A stretch of DNA of 64,000 bases from an uncultured Porphyromonadaceae bacterium (GTDB lineage: Bacteria; Bacteroidota; Bacteroidia; Bacteroidales; Barnesiellaceae). The notes below the pieces were generated by a model that searched no databases, was not told the DNA's origin, and saw only the letters and a program-made list of their open reading frames with translations. The stretch spans positions 186,001-250,000 of the forward strand of contig UPYI01000001.1 of assembly GCA_900538555.1 (NCBI GenBank). The letters run 5' to 3'. Below are positions 51,306 through 61,330 of this stretch, in pieces; position 1 is the first letter of the stretch, and the number at the start of each line of letters is the position of its first letter. Both the position numbers and the translations under genes were made by a program.

Positions 51306-53588
51306 CTATTCATTTGCGAAGTTGGTATATAACCGGAATTCATGAGCCGGGACGGAAACGGATACTCCACCAGCCGTCGAAGTTCCGCCTTCCAGATACT
51401 CATGCCAAGTACCGTCGGGCAAGACATGCTCCATCGGCGCAGCCGTAAAGTTGGCATACGCATATAGTTTCTTCCCGTTCACCGCTTCCAGCAACAAGGT
51501 ATATCCGTTATCCCAATCGGCGGTGTAATTCACCCGCCACGTCAATTGCGCCGAAGGTTTGAAGAGTTCGGGATGTTCTGCCCGCAATCCGATCAACTGC
51601 GTATAGGTATCGACAAGAGCCTTGCGGGTTGTCTGGTATTCCCAATGCAACGGCTTTCGTCCGGTACGTCCGTTTTTCTCGATAGAGACATCGTATCCCA
51701 TTTCGCCGAACTGCCAGATCATTTTCGGACCGGGCACAGTCAGGAAGAATGCAGCGTTGGACGAGAGTTGTTTTATCCGTTGGTCGAGGTTGCTTTTCAA
51801 CACACCGTTACCGAATGCAATCTGCTTATATGCACATCGTTCCTCGTCGTGGCTCTCCATGTATCCGACAAATTTGTCGGGGTAAACGGAGTCGTACAAA
51901 CCCGAAAAGTCGCACTTGTCTTTCCACCCCATCGCCGACTGGCAATAGGCTCCGTTCATGTTCCGCCAAAAGCAGACCCCGTCGGCAGCCAATGTCCGTT
52001 CTTCGTCGGCACAGAAATGTTCCATAATGACTATTGCATCGGATTTTACCGCTTTCACGGCATTGTAATACTCTTTCAACACCGCTACACGTTCGGGGTC
52101 GGTCACCATCAGATCGCTGTCGCCGGATGTTTTTTTCTGGGTAAACCCTTTCGTGAAATCGAAACGGAAACCGTCGATCCTATACGTTTCCAACAGATAT
52201 TTCAGATTTCGTTTTACGAACGACCGCGTGAGAGCGGAAGCGTGATTGAAATCGTCGGGCGAAAATACATACTGGCTGTGGGGCGTCTCCGAATTGAGCC
52301 ACGGATTGTTTTCCGCCGGGCGATTCCGGAACGAATCCCAATACATCCGTGAAAACGGATTGTCGTTATTCGTGTGGTTGTACACGACATCGAATATGAC
52401 CGCTATGCCATAGCCATGACAGGCATCGACAAATGCCTTGTATTCGTCGGCAGTTCCATAAGAGCCGTCCAAAGCGAAGTAGAGACCGGTATTATATCCC
52501 CAGCTGTCGTTCCCGGCAAATTCCTGTACCGGCATCAGTTCGATAGCATCGACTCCCAACTCTTTCAGATACGGCAATTTTTCCGTCGCACCCGCCAAGT
52601 CGCCGGTATCGGAGAAATCGCGCAGCAACAGTTCGTAAATGACCGGACTTTCCAGATTGCCCATTTCAAAATTTTCGTTCTTCCACACGTAGGGTTGCGG
52701 TGTGGTGTTCACTACCGACACATAGGGCGCAGCGGCTTCCGACGGATAAGCGGCATCCACATTTTTCTCCAAGGCTTTTTCGCAATAGGGATCGCACAGA
52801 TAACTGCCTCCGCACTGCTTGTCATAGACAAAATACTGAAAATGTGTTTCGCCGGCAGGCAGAGCGTCGAGCGTGATCCACCAACAACGGTTGTCGCTGT
52901 CGTATTTCATCCGGTAATCGTTATCCAGCGTCCAACGGTTGAAGTCACCGACTATAAATACATCGTCCTTGTGAGCACCTTGCGTGTCTTCGTCGTGCAA
53001 TACCCACGTCACCGAGGAGGCGGAATTTACGTGAATCCCCGCCTTGTCGCCTTCAAGGAGCGGCATCGGTTCTGTTTTTGCCGGCTGGCGCACAAATCCG
53101 TTCCGGGTATCGTCTACCAACGTAGCAAAATCGGAAGTCTGTTTTCCGCCATTGGCATCCCGCAGAATCAGGTTGAGCGTCTGCAATAGTTCGGATTCCG
53201 GAAATCCGTAGAAGTCGCGTACCGAGACGGGCAGTGTTATGCTCCATTGATTCCGTTTGATGCGGGTGAGTTTATATTTTGCCTGATTATCGCCCCATAC
53301 CGGTGCGCCTTCCCATTTCACTCCCACTCCGGAGTGTAGATAGAGATCGCCGGTATGACCGTAAAATGTACTGCCCGACGGGGCTTTAAACGTGATAGTC
53401 AGAGGCGAGTCGGCTTCGGGAAGAACCGGATCGAAATTAAAGCCGTCGCGGATAACCGGGGTTTCGGGCTCGGGCGACGGAGCCGGTATCTGCGGTTCAT
53501 CGTCGGAACATGCGACCGTTACGGATAGCATTCCACCCAGAATCCACCCGATACAATTAAAAAACTTCATAGGCACTGTCAGTTTCAT
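51306..53588 (-). CDS. susG: SusG-like surface alpha-amylase lipoprotein (GH13)
   Basis: About 760 residues. A lipoprotein signal ends in LSVTVAC, followed by an acidic SDDE stretch and a proline linker that favour surface export. An N-terminal beta domain (LTITFKAPSGSTFYGHTGDL) and a CBM48-like domain (DVFIVGDFNRWTLDND) precede the GH13 barrel. Catalytic regions: DVVYNHTNND, GFRFDFTKG (nucleophile near 476), VIMEHFCADEE (acid near 522) and YMESHDEER. It makes the first cuts in bound starch. The start may be the ATG at 53588 or 53570. It is separated from susF by a terminator and two repeats, unlike the tight spacing of the other sus genes. Confidence 0.9.
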   Translation of the reverse strand: MKLTVPMKFFNCIGWILGGMLSVTVACSDDEPQIPAPSPEPETPVIRDGFNFDPVLPEADSPLTITFKAPSGSTFYGHTGDLYLHSGVGVKWEGAPVWGDNQAKYKLTRIKRNQWSITLPVSVRDFYGFPESELLQTLNLILRDANGGKQTSDFATLVDDTRNGFVRQPAKTEPMPLLEGDKAGIHVNSASSVTWVLHDEDTQGAHKDDVFIVGDFNRWTLDNDYRMKYDSDNRCWWITLDALPAGETHFQYFVYDKQCGGSYLCDPYCEKALEKNVDAAYPSEAAAPYVSVVNTTPQPYVWKNENFEMGNLESPVIYELLLRDFSDTGDLAGATEKLPYLKELGVDAIELMPVQEFAGNDSWGYNTGLYFALDGSYGTADEYKAFVDACHGYGIAVIFDVVYNHTNNDNPFSRMYWDSFRNRPAENNPWLNSETPHSQYVFSPDDFNHASALTRSFVKRNLKYLLETYRIDGFRFDFTKGFTQKKTSGDSDLMVTDPERVAVLKEYYNAVKAVKSDAIVIMEHFCADEERTLAADGVCFWRNMNGAYCQSAMGWKDKCDFSGLYDSVYPDKFVGYMESHDEERCAYKQIAFGNGVLKSNLDQRIKQLSSNAAFFLTVPGPKMIWQFGEMGYDVSIEKNGRTGRKPLHWEYQTTRKALVDTYTQLIGLRAEHPELFKPSAQLTWRVNYTADWDNGYTLLLEAVNGKKLYAYANFTAAPMEHVLPDGTWHEYLEGGTSTAGGVSVSVPAHEFRLYTNFANE

Positions 53589-53598
53589 TCGTTTATAT

Positions 53599-53670
53599 CC
53601 ATACACATTTTCTCACCCCGGCATAGCCCGAACAAATCAGGCTTCGCTCCCGGTTTATCGAAAATGCTTT
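53599..53670 (+). repeat. Palindromic repeat between susG and susF
   Basis: CACATTTTCTCACC, GGCATAGCCCGAACAAATCAG and CGGTTTATCGAAAATG make a somewhat degraded unit of the family, immediately upstream of susG. Confidence 0.7.
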
Positions 53671-53697
53671 AAAATCAAGTATAAAAGACGATGTGTT

Positions 53698-53810
53698 ATC
53701 ATGTCCAATCTGCTGCGTTGCCATCGGAATTCGGACTAAGTCGTTTACGTCAGTAAACTCCTGTCGTCCTCATCCTCAGCGCCTTGCATCTTAGATATTC
53801 TAACGCATCA
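53698..53810 (-). repeat. Terminator-linked repeat, copy 3
   Basis: Same element as 452-564 and 14246-14360. The internal inverted repeat is GTTTACtgacGTAAAC. On the minus strand it follows the susF hairpin. Confidence 0.8.
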
Positions 53811-53812
53811 AA

Positions 53813-53850
53813 AAGGGATTGCATCGAAATTTCCATTTCGACACAACCCC
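53813..53850 (-). terminator. Hairpin downstream of susF, inside the sus operon
   Basis: TCGAAATttccATTTCGA with outer GGG/CCC pairing, about 16 bases past the susF stop. It could terminate or attenuate transcription into susG. Confidence 0.6.
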
Positions 53851-53865
53851 GTAAATAAACAGAAT

Positions 53866-55341
53866 CTATTCTACTCTACCCTTACCAGCGGTAAAGTCGA
53901 TATATACTTTTTGTCCTGCTTCCACAGCACATTCGTAACCCAATTCGCCCAAGTTGTCGGAAACGGCTTTGTTTTCGCGGTAAACGATCGTACCGTCTCC
54001 GCCATTCGCCAGATCGAGTGTAAACTCGCTTTTCCACCAACTTCCGGCATCGACCGCAGTGACACAGATACGGGCAGTACCTGCCGCCGTTGCCGCCGGC
54101 GATACGAATTCGCCGGTTTCATCAGCCGGTACGGTGAACCGGGTGGCTTCCTCACAGTTCCATGAGCTTTCGACCAGACCGCCCAACAGATAGACGGCAG
54201 GTTCGAGGAACGAAATAGTTCTGCCGTCGTTCGTTATCGCAACGACCACGATATACCATCCCGATTTTCCGATAGCAATGTTACCGCCTTCATTCGTCAG
54301 ATTTGCCAGTTCGATCGATTCTGCCGATATGGCATCGTCGCTGTAACCGAAATCGCTTTCCCATTTACGGGCAGGAGCGAACTTGATCTGTTCTCCGGCA
54401 GCATAGTATTGCATGCTCCAAAACATTCCGGGTGTTTGTGTCACCGGTACCATTTCGACGGCGTCGGTCCAGTTCCAGTCGGAGCTGTACGCCGATCCGT
54501 TGATGAACATCTGAACCGGCAGATCTTCCCTTATCGAATAGGTGAAGTTCTCCAAGTCGAGCGCGATCCGATATTTTTTGCCACCGGGGCAAGAAAGGTT
54601 GCCCGGTTCGCCGCCTTCTTTGTCGATGAATGCCAAAAGATTGGACGATTCCATTTCCTTGCACGATCCCAAAGCGGTTTTCCATGCCTGAGGCGTATCG
54701 ATCGTACTGCCCGGAATGATCTTAAACTCGAACTTATCTTCCGGCGAAACAATAACCGCGAATATCATGGAGTTTTCGCTTTCCGGTTCCAGTTTCAGTG
54801 CCGTCGTCTTGTCCAGCTGCCAGCCGTTCAGACCGCCGACAATATAGTATTCGGTATCTACCGCCGGCGTGGCGACCGGTGTAACCGCCATCGTCTCCTG
54901 CTGGTTATCGTTCAGCGTCGTAGCCTCGCCATATACCGTGCGCACTACCGGAGAGTAGTTCACGGTAACGTTGCGGGCAACGCTTTTCTGCGATCCGTAC
55001 AAAGAGGCAACCGCCCGGTTCAACTCCGTCAAACGTACTTTCAGACCTTCCTCTTTTACCACGGCAGGCAGATTTACCGTCTTCCCTTCTGCCGAAAGCG
55101 TTACGTCGCAGGCAAACATCGAACAGTCCCCGGCAATTGCCGATACGGTTGCGATTATCGCCGAGTCCGCTTCCTGTTCGTTCAGGTTCATCGTGGCAAC
55201 GGATGCCAGTTCGATCGAAACGGTCATCGCCTCATCTTCCGGATTGTGCTGCGGATCAGCCCAATTCGTGTAATCTTCATCGCAAGCGGTGAATGCTGCC
55301 GAAGCCAGCAGCAAACACGCCATATATGATAATTTTTTCAT
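53866..55341 (-). CDS. susF: SusF-like outer-membrane starch-binding lipoprotein
   Basis: This 491-residue lipoprotein (signal MKKLSYMACLLLASAAFTAC) has an N-terminal Ig-like SusE/F domain and then three beta-sandwich starch-binding modules. These are marked by YYIVGGLNGWQLDKTTALKL, VQMFINGSAYSSDWNWTDAV and VYLLGGLVESSWNCEEATRF; aromatic residues in each are the likely glucan contacts. It is the last gene of the tightly spaced block susC-susF and sits on the outer surface by analogy with the Bacteroides protein. It is moderately similar in plan to SusE and may be its paralogue. Confidence 0.85.
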   Translation of the reverse strand: MKKLSYMACLLLASAAFTACDEDYTNWADPQHNPEDEAMTVSIELASVATMNLNEQEADSAIIATVSAIAGDCSMFACDVTLSAEGKTVNLPAVVKEEGLKVRLTELNRAVASLYGSQKSVARNVTVNYSPVVRTVYGEATTLNDNQQETMAVTPVATPAVDTEYYIVGGLNGWQLDKTTALKLEPESENSMIFAVIVSPEDKFEFKIIPGSTIDTPQAWKTALGSCKEMESSNLLAFIDKEGGEPGNLSCPGGKKYRIALDLENFTYSIREDLPVQMFINGSAYSSDWNWTDAVEMVPVTQTPGMFWSMQYYAAGEQIKFAPARKWESDFGYSDDAISAESIELANLTNEGGNIAIGKSGWYIVVVAITNDGRTISFLEPAVYLLGGLVESSWNCEEATRFTVPADETGEFVSPAATAAGTARICVTAVDAGSWWKSEFTLDLANGGDGTIVYRENKAVSDNLGELGYECAVEAGQKVYIDFTAGKGRVE

Positions 55342-55369
55342 ATTGATATTCTATTTATCAGGTTAATGA

Positions 55370-56539
55370 TTATTGAACAGACCCTGTCCGTTGAACGAAA
55401 TTCAAATGGACTTGTTGTCCGGCACTCATGCCGACCATGTATTCGGCACCTATTTCCGACCACGAATCGAAGATGTTTCTGTTTTCACGGAAGAAAATCT
55501 TGCCATCGACAATCGTAAATTCGGAACGCCACCAGTCTTCGCCCGCGATCTTGACCGACATACGCAACTCGCCGCTGCCCGTACATGCCGGAGAGATAAA
55601 GTCGGCATCAGCCGTTTCGGGTTCGACAAAGCGTCCTTCCTCGCTGAAATTCCACGATCCGATCGAATTTCCGATCAAATAAATTTCACAAGGAGCCAGA
55701 TCGAGGGTAAAGGCATAATCGGTGCCCTTGATGCCGACCGAAATGATCACCGTGTACCATCCGGATGCTGCCACCGCAATGTTCTGTCCGCCGAATCCGT
55801 CGTCCTGACCGGAGAGCAGATCGGAAGCCGAAGAGACACGGCTATCGTTGAAGCCGATGTATTCACCCTCTTTCGTTCCGAACTTGAACATATCGCTGCC
55901 GCTGAAATAGAATACACCGAAGAATTTCGATACACCGTTAAGGGCTGCCAACGGAATCCAATTGCTCCAATTGCTTCCTGCCATCGAACCGTTTACGTAG
56001 AGGGTTGCCGGGATTTCCAACGGGGGAACGGCTTCATAGCCCAATACACGGGGCAGCTCGATCGTATTCGAATAGGCGATACCGCGTCCGCTATTCGTCA
56101 GTTCGGCTTTCAGGCGAATGGAAACGGGAATCGGATCGGCAGGAAATTTTTCGTCGGATGACGCACTCCACAAATCGCCCAACGCCAAAGCCAGTTCCAA
56201 CGCACTGACTTCCATACGGGTAGACGTATAAGTCGTACCTAACGTAAGGTAATTAGCCACCGTACCGGCTTCTTCGTCGGTTTCTACGAACTCCTCGTCC
56301 AACGATACCTGAACCGAATAGGTCGTCGCCATAGGCATACCGTAAGCCGGTTGCGAACAGGTAAGCAACAGGGATTCCGAGTTGAGCAGATCATATACAT
56401 TGTTTTCTGCAAACGCAGGGACGTTCAGCACAAACGTATCGGGTTCGCCGAGTATCGGATTGCTGTCACGATCGGCATCGCATGCCGACAAGGAAAACAA
56501 GCCGACAGTCCATGCCATTAGTTTATATAAGTTTTTCAT
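55370..56539 (-). CDS. susE: SusE-like outer-membrane starch-binding lipoprotein
   Basis: A 389-residue lipoprotein with lipobox LSAC at residue 20, an N-terminal SusE-type Ig domain (LTCSQPAYGMPMATTYSVQV), and two starch-binding modules starting TLYVNGSMAGSNWSNWIPLA and CEIYLIGNSIGSWNFSEEGR. This fits SusE (two binding sites) beside SusF (three). Its position between susD and susF with gaps of 35 and 28 bases supports the same role: holding starch at the cell surface near SusC/D. Confidence 0.87.
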   Translation of the reverse strand: MKNLYKLMAWTVGLFSLSACDADRDSNPILGEPDTFVLNVPAFAENNVYDLLNSESLLLTCSQPAYGMPMATTYSVQVSLDEEFVETDEEAGTVANYLTLGTTYTSTRMEVSALELALALGDLWSASSDEKFPADPIPVSIRLKAELTNSGRGIAYSNTIELPRVLGYEAVPPLEIPATLYVNGSMAGSNWSNWIPLAALNGVSKFFGVFYFSGSDMFKFGTKEGEYIGFNDSRVSSASDLLSGQDDGFGGQNIAVAASGWYTVIISVGIKGTDYAFTLDLAPCEIYLIGNSIGSWNFSEEGRFVEPETADADFISPACTGSGELRMSVKIAGEDWWRSEFTIVDGKIFFRENRNIFDSWSEIGAEYMVGMSAGQQVHLNFVQRTGSVQ

Positions 56540-56574
56540 TGTGTTTAGTCTTTAAAACGTGAATACAGTGACTG

Positions 56575-58185
56575 TTAATATCCGGGGTTTTGCAACATGT
56601 TCCGGTTGGTCTGTGTTTCCGTATAAGGTATCGGATAGAGATTGTAAACAGATCTCACACCGTTTCCTTCGAACGAACCGCCTTTCCAATCCCACAGATA
56701 AGTGCTGGATGTGAAGTAACCGTAGCGGATCAGGTCGGTGCGACGGAAGCCTTCGAGATAGAGTTCACGAGCCCGTTCGTCCAAGATATAATCGAGCGTC
56801 AGGTTGCTGGCTGCCGGCATATCCACCGCATTGGCACGATCGCGCAATGCCTTGATATCCAGCCATGCGTTCTGTTGCGCATTGTCGCCTCCGGCTCTCA
56901 GATAAGCCTCAGCCCGAATCAGATAGAGTTCTGCCAAACGGAAGAAAGGAATATCGGTATCGGGGACGGTCGGATCGTGAGCCGGTTGTCCGTCGGAGCG
57001 GAGATTAGTCCATTTCATAATGGAAAGTCCGTCGGTAAACTTACCTACACTTTCCAGCTCGGCTTTACGTCCGGTAGAATAAAACAGCGCACGGTCGTCT
57101 TTGGCAGCCAGCTGTATGTCGCGGACATTCTGCCATTTGTTGTCGGCGTATTCGGTATAAGGTATATCATCGTCGTTGGTAAAGAATTTATTTACCAATG
57201 CTTTGCGCGAACGGATACATTCCCACGACTCGACAATTCCGCGCGTAGGCATATCGCCCTTTTGCAGTGCTGCAATGAGGAAGAACGAACCGCCGTAGCT
57301 TTGCGACTTGATACCATCCTGACGAATGGGGAAAATGATTTCCTGAACGGCATCCGGGTTCTCATCGTTGTCTGCCATGAACAGGTGTTCGTAGTTGCTG
57401 CACAACTTGTAACCGTTTGCCGGATCGAGCACTTTGCCGGCATACGTGATAGCATCTTCCCAACGCGGTTGTCCGGTATATACCTCGGCATTGAGGTAAA
57501 GGCGGGCACGCAATACCCAGCAAGCGGCTTTATCGGCTCTACCGAACGGCGCTTGACGCGGTTCCGCCATATCGGGTTCGATCGCCTCCAATTCACTTTC
57601 GATATAGGTAAAGAGTTCGGGAGCGGTCTTTTGTTCGGGATTGGCAGAAGAGAAATGTTCGGTAAACGGAGCTTTTCCGAATACATCCATCTGATAATAA
57701 TAGAACATGGCACGCAAGAAGCGGGCTTCGGCGCGCTGCCGTACCGAAACAGCATCTTCCTTTCCGGCGATGTGATCCAAGAAGAAGTTGCAAAGGGTCA
57801 CATTATACGCCAGACGATTGTAGAGAATTTCCGTCTGTTGGTGAGAAGAGTTCCAACGCATGAACGAAAGTTCGGGAATTCCGACATTCTCCTGCCAAGT
57901 CCAGATCATCTCGTCCGTGCCGTACTCGTTGTTGGTAAAAAGGGCGCGATAGAAACAGCTTTGTCCTTCGTCCTTGACCGCGATGTCCGGATCTTCTTTC
58001 AATTTCTGACCGGTAAGTCCCAACGATGCGTACAGTTTGGCGAAATACATCTCCTGATCGAACGTGGAGGTTCTTTGCGGATCGATCGGCGATATATCGA
58101 GATCGTCGATACAGGATGCCGTTCCGATCGTCAAGCCTAAACACAGAGCTGCCGCGGCTATTGATTTTATATATCTGATTTTCAT
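56575..58185 (-). CDS. susD: SusD-like starch-binding outer-membrane lipoprotein
   Basis: This 536-residue RagB/SusD family lipoprotein has signal IAAAALCLGLTIGTASC. The alpha-helical TPR scaffold includes YFAKLYASLGLTGQ and RAEARFLRAMFYYYQMDVFG, and the C-terminal part has the typical ALRDRANAVDMP followed by ERARELYLEGFRRTDLIRYG. WTWQENVGIPELSFMRWNSS corresponds to the aromatic starch-binding region of the Bacteroides SusD. It caps the SusC transporter and presents oligosaccharides. It is located 24 bases after susC. Confidence 0.95.
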   Translation of the reverse strand: MKIRYIKSIAAAALCLGLTIGTASCIDDLDISPIDPQRTSTFDQEMYFAKLYASLGLTGQKLKEDPDIAVKDEGQSCFYRALFTNNEYGTDEMIWTWQENVGIPELSFMRWNSSHQQTEILYNRLAYNVTLCNFFLDHIAGKEDAVSVRQRAEARFLRAMFYYYQMDVFGKAPFTEHFSSANPEQKTAPELFTYIESELEAIEPDMAEPRQAPFGRADKAACWVLRARLYLNAEVYTGQPRWEDAITYAGKVLDPANGYKLCSNYEHLFMADNDENPDAVQEIIFPIRQDGIKSQSYGGSFFLIAALQKGDMPTRGIVESWECIRSRKALVNKFFTNDDDIPYTEYADNKWQNVRDIQLAAKDDRALFYSTGRKAELESVGKFTDGLSIMKWTNLRSDGQPAHDPTVPDTDIPFFRLAELYLIRAEAYLRAGGDNAQQNAWLDIKALRDRANAVDMPAASNLTLDYILDERARELYLEGFRRTDLIRYGYFTSSTYLWDWKGGSFEGNGVRSVYNLYPIPYTETQTNRNMLQNPGY

Positions 58186-58209
58186 AATCTTTTACTTTTA
58201 AAATTGGAA

Positions 58210-61200
58210 TTAGAATTGAAGACTTAAACCGACGAGGAATGTTACCGGATGGGGATAAATATTTTTATCGATTCCATCGGCTCCCGCTTCGGGATCAAGA
58301 CCGGTGTACTTCGTCACGACAAAGGGATTTTGTACGGTGGCATAAACACGGCCGCCGACTCCTGTGTAACCGGTTGTTTTCCCCAATCCGTTGAAGCTAT
58401 ATCCCAACGTGATGTTGTCGCAACGCAGGAACGAAGCATTTTCTACGAAACGGTCGGAAAGGAAGTAGTCGCCGATACCTTCAAATCCTAAATTGACAGC
58501 GTCGATCGGACGGTTGGAGTAGTATCCGTGGTTGAAGATACCGCCTTTGCCTACATTGGATTTGCTGGCAAGCACGTCGTTGTAAACGTAGTTGTTGAGA
58601 CTTGCACGAAGGGCGAAACTCAAATCCCAGTTCTTATAAGTGAATTTGGAGGTAAGTCCCATCAACACATCGGCTGCCGGTTTTTTATAGATATACCGGT
58701 CGTCGGGATCGATGATACCGTTACCGTTGCGATCGACATACATATTTTCTATCGGCTTGCCGTTCTGGTCGTAAACCTGCTGGTACACGAAGAAGGAGTT
58801 CATCGGATAGCCCACCTTCTGTACCTGGCAGGTAGCACCGCTGATACCGGTGGATACACCGCCGGTTTCTACATAATACTGATCGTTGTCGGCTCCGGTG
58901 AGTTTGGTGATTTCATTGTCGTTCCAAGTCACATTATAACCGAGATCCCATACGAAATCTTTGGTTACGACCGGTTTGGCATTGATCGAGAATTCGATAC
59001 CCGAATTCTTCAACGAACCGATGTTGCTGATAAGCTGCGTATTGAAGTTGGTACCTGCCGCAATTTTGACGGTATTGATCAAATCGTCGGTCTTGCGATA
59101 GTAGTAATCCACGCCACCGGCGATACGTCCGTTGAGGAACGAGAAGTCGATACCGGCATTGTAGGTCGTAGTTCTTTCCCATTTCAGATCGGGATTATAA
59201 GCATTCGGACGCATGGTCTCGAAATATTCATCGCCGAACGGATAAAAGCCTCCGGCTGCATTCAGACGATAGAGTGCCATATAGGGGAAATCGTAATCGT
59301 CACCCAAGTTCTGTTGTCCGGTGATACCCCAGCCTAAACGGAGTTTCAGATCGGAGAGCCATGTAACATCTCTCAGGAAAGATTCTTCCTTGATCTTCCA
59401 ACCCAATGCCACCGAGGGGAAACTACTCCAACGGTTGTTCTTGGCAAAACGAGAAGAACCGTCCTCACGGAATGTCACGGTCAGCAGATAACGGTTGAGC
59501 AACGTGTAGTTGGCACGGGCGAAATAAGATACCAACGTGCTGTGATGTCCCCATGCGGTCTGTTCGCGCAGGCTGGGATTGTGGGCTTCGCCGGTCAGGC
59601 GGTTCGTGCCTTGTCCTACTCCGAATCCGGTATAGTGGAAATGTTGTTCCTCACCGCCGACCATCACATCGATGTAGTGATCGCCGATCTCTTTGGTATA
59701 TTGTGCATAAGCATTGACCGAGAAGTTGTATTTATAACCGTAGTCGGCACCTACCCAACCGTAGTAATAGGAACCGGGGGCATAAGGCGAATTTACATTC
59801 TTCTCTTTTCCTTCGGAGTAGTCACCGCCCACATTGACGTGCAAACGCAAATCGGGGAAGAAATGAAGTTTATAGTCGATTTCCACATTCCCGACGAACG
59901 AGATATTGCGGGAAGTATGTTTTTTCAGTTTCAACAGGGAAACGGGGTTGGCGGTCGCATTCCCTTCGATCGTCATAGGCCACTCGGGATCGTTGTAGGA
60001 ACTACCGTCGCTGCTCGGCTGATAGAATCCGCCGAAGTTCTGATACATTTCGGAATTGTCGTAAACCGGACGGGTAGGATCCATCGTCAATGCGGCTCCT
60101 ATCGCACCACCGTCGGCATAACGTTGGTTCGCCCACATCATCTTGGCGTTTACGTTGAATTTCAAATAGTCTTTGAAGAACGAAGGCGACAGATTGAGGG
60201 CAGCCGTGTAGCGTTCGAATTTGGAGGTTTGCAAAATACCGTTCTGGTTGGTATAGCCGAACGAAGCCCGGTAAGGCATATATTTCAGACCTCCGCTTAC
60301 CGTTACATTGTGGTCGGTGCTTATCGCCGTACGGAAGATCTCGTCCTGCCAGTTCGTATCGGCTTCACCAAATTCGCCCGGCTCGTTGCCTTCGCCATAC
60401 AATTGAGTTACATAGTTTTTAAACTCGGCGGCATTCATAACGTCGATCGCTTTCTGACGAATACCGAACGAAACATTACCGTCGTAATTTACCTGAGGAC
60501 GACCTCCTGCTTTTCCTTTTTTCGTCGTGATGATGATCACACCGTTAGACGCACGCGATCCGTAGATAGCGGTTGCCGATGCATCTTTCAATACGGTAAA
60601 GGTTTCGATGTCGTTCGGATTGACCATTGCCAGCGGGTTGGTCAGACCTTTCACGCCACTGTTGTCCATCGCCAATCCGTCGATGACGATCAGCGGGTCG
60701 TTGTTCGCATTCAACGACGAACCGCCACGGATACGGATCGTAGCCCCTCCACCGGGAGTACCGTTCGCCATAACATTCACACCGGCAATTTTACCGACCA
60801 TCATGTCTTGTGCGCTGGTAGTGATACCTTTGCTGATCTTGTCGGGTTTGATTGCGGTCACCGATCCGGTAAGGTCGTTTTTCTTTACCGTACCATAACC
60901 GACTACCACAACGGCATCCAACATCTGGGCATCTTCTTCCAGTGTAACCGATACCGAAGGCGCGGCTTTTACTTCTGTCGGTTTGTAACCGATAAAGGTA
61001 ACCGACAATACCGAGTTTTGGGGTGCATTCAGCACAAAGTTACCATCAACATCGGTAATTGTGCCGACCGGTTTTCCGGCATCCTTGACTGTAACATTGG
61101 CACCGATTACCGGTACACCCGAAGCATCTTTCACATGTCCTCGAACCGCAATATCCTGCGCATTCGCTTCCATTAAGAATACCCCGAAACATAGGGTTAG

Positions 61201-61236
61201 AATCGTTCGAAAGATTCTAAACTTCTCTTTCTTCAT
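58210..61236 (-). CDS. susC: SusC-like TonB-dependent outer-membrane transporter
   Basis: A 1008-residue SusC/RagA family protein. After the signal peptide comes a carboxypeptidase-regulatory-like domain (VRGHVKDASGVPVIGANVTV), then the TonB-linked stretch LDAVVVVGYGTVKKNDLTGS and the plug domain with RGGSSLNANNDPLIVIDG. A 22-strand barrel follows, ending in the aromatic C-terminus VTFLVGLSLQF. It imports malto-oligosaccharides with SusD, powered by TonB. It is 94 bases after susB; that gap holds a repeated 9-mer. Confidence 0.96.
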   Translation of the reverse strand: MKKEKFRIFRTILTLCFGVFLMEANAQDIAVRGHVKDASGVPVIGANVTVKDAGKPVGTITDVDGNFVLNAPQNSVLSVTFIGYKPTEVKAAPSVSVTLEEDAQMLDAVVVVGYGTVKKNDLTGSVTAIKPDKISKGITTSAQDMMVGKIAGVNVMANGTPGGGATIRIRGGSSLNANNDPLIVIDGLAMDNSGVKGLTNPLAMVNPNDIETFTVLKDASATAIYGSRASNGVIIITTKKGKAGGRPQVNYDGNVSFGIRQKAIDVMNAAEFKNYVTQLYGEGNEPGEFGEADTNWQDEIFRTAISTDHNVTVSGGLKYMPYRASFGYTNQNGILQTSKFERYTAALNLSPSFFKDYLKFNVNAKMMWANQRYADGGAIGAALTMDPTRPVYDNSEMYQNFGGFYQPSSDGSSYNDPEWPMTIEGNATANPVSLLKLKKHTSRNISFVGNVEIDYKLHFFPDLRLHVNVGGDYSEGKEKNVNSPYAPGSYYYGWVGADYGYKYNFSVNAYAQYTKEIGDHYIDVMVGGEEQHFHYTGFGVGQGTNRLTGEAHNPSLREQTAWGHHSTLVSYFARANYTLLNRYLLTVTFREDGSSRFAKNNRWSSFPSVALGWKIKEESFLRDVTWLSDLKLRLGWGITGQQNLGDDYDFPYMALYRLNAAGGFYPFGDEYFETMRPNAYNPDLKWERTTTYNAGIDFSFLNGRIAGGVDYYYRKTDDLINTVKIAAGTNFNTQLISNIGSLKNSGIEFSINAKPVVTKDFVWDLGYNVTWNDNEITKLTGADNDQYYVETGGVSTGISGATCQVQKVGYPMNSFFVYQQVYDQNGKPIENMYVDRNGNGIIDPDDRYIYKKPAADVLMGLTSKFTYKNWDLSFALRASLNNYVYNDVLASKSNVGKGGIFNHGYYSNRPIDAVNLGFEGIGDYFLSDRFVENASFLRCDNITLGYSFNGLGKTTGYTGVGGRVYATVQNPFVVTKYTGLDPEAGADGIDKNIYPHPVTFLVGLSLQF

Positions 61237-61298
61237 GCATTTTAAATTTAAAGTTAACTAATCAGACCTATTTATTTTCTTTTCAAAAAAAGCTTTTA

Positions 61299-61318
61299 AA
61301 AACCTATTGAAAACCTAT
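61299..61318 (-). promoter_or_regulatory. Direct 9-mer repeat upstream of susC
   Basis: AAAACCTAT occurs at 61299-61307 and 61310-61318, 11 bases apart (about one helical turn), just after the susB stop. It is a possible regulator site or a chance repeat in AT-rich DNA. Confidence 0.25.
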
Positions 61319-61330
61319 AACGCGACGGCA

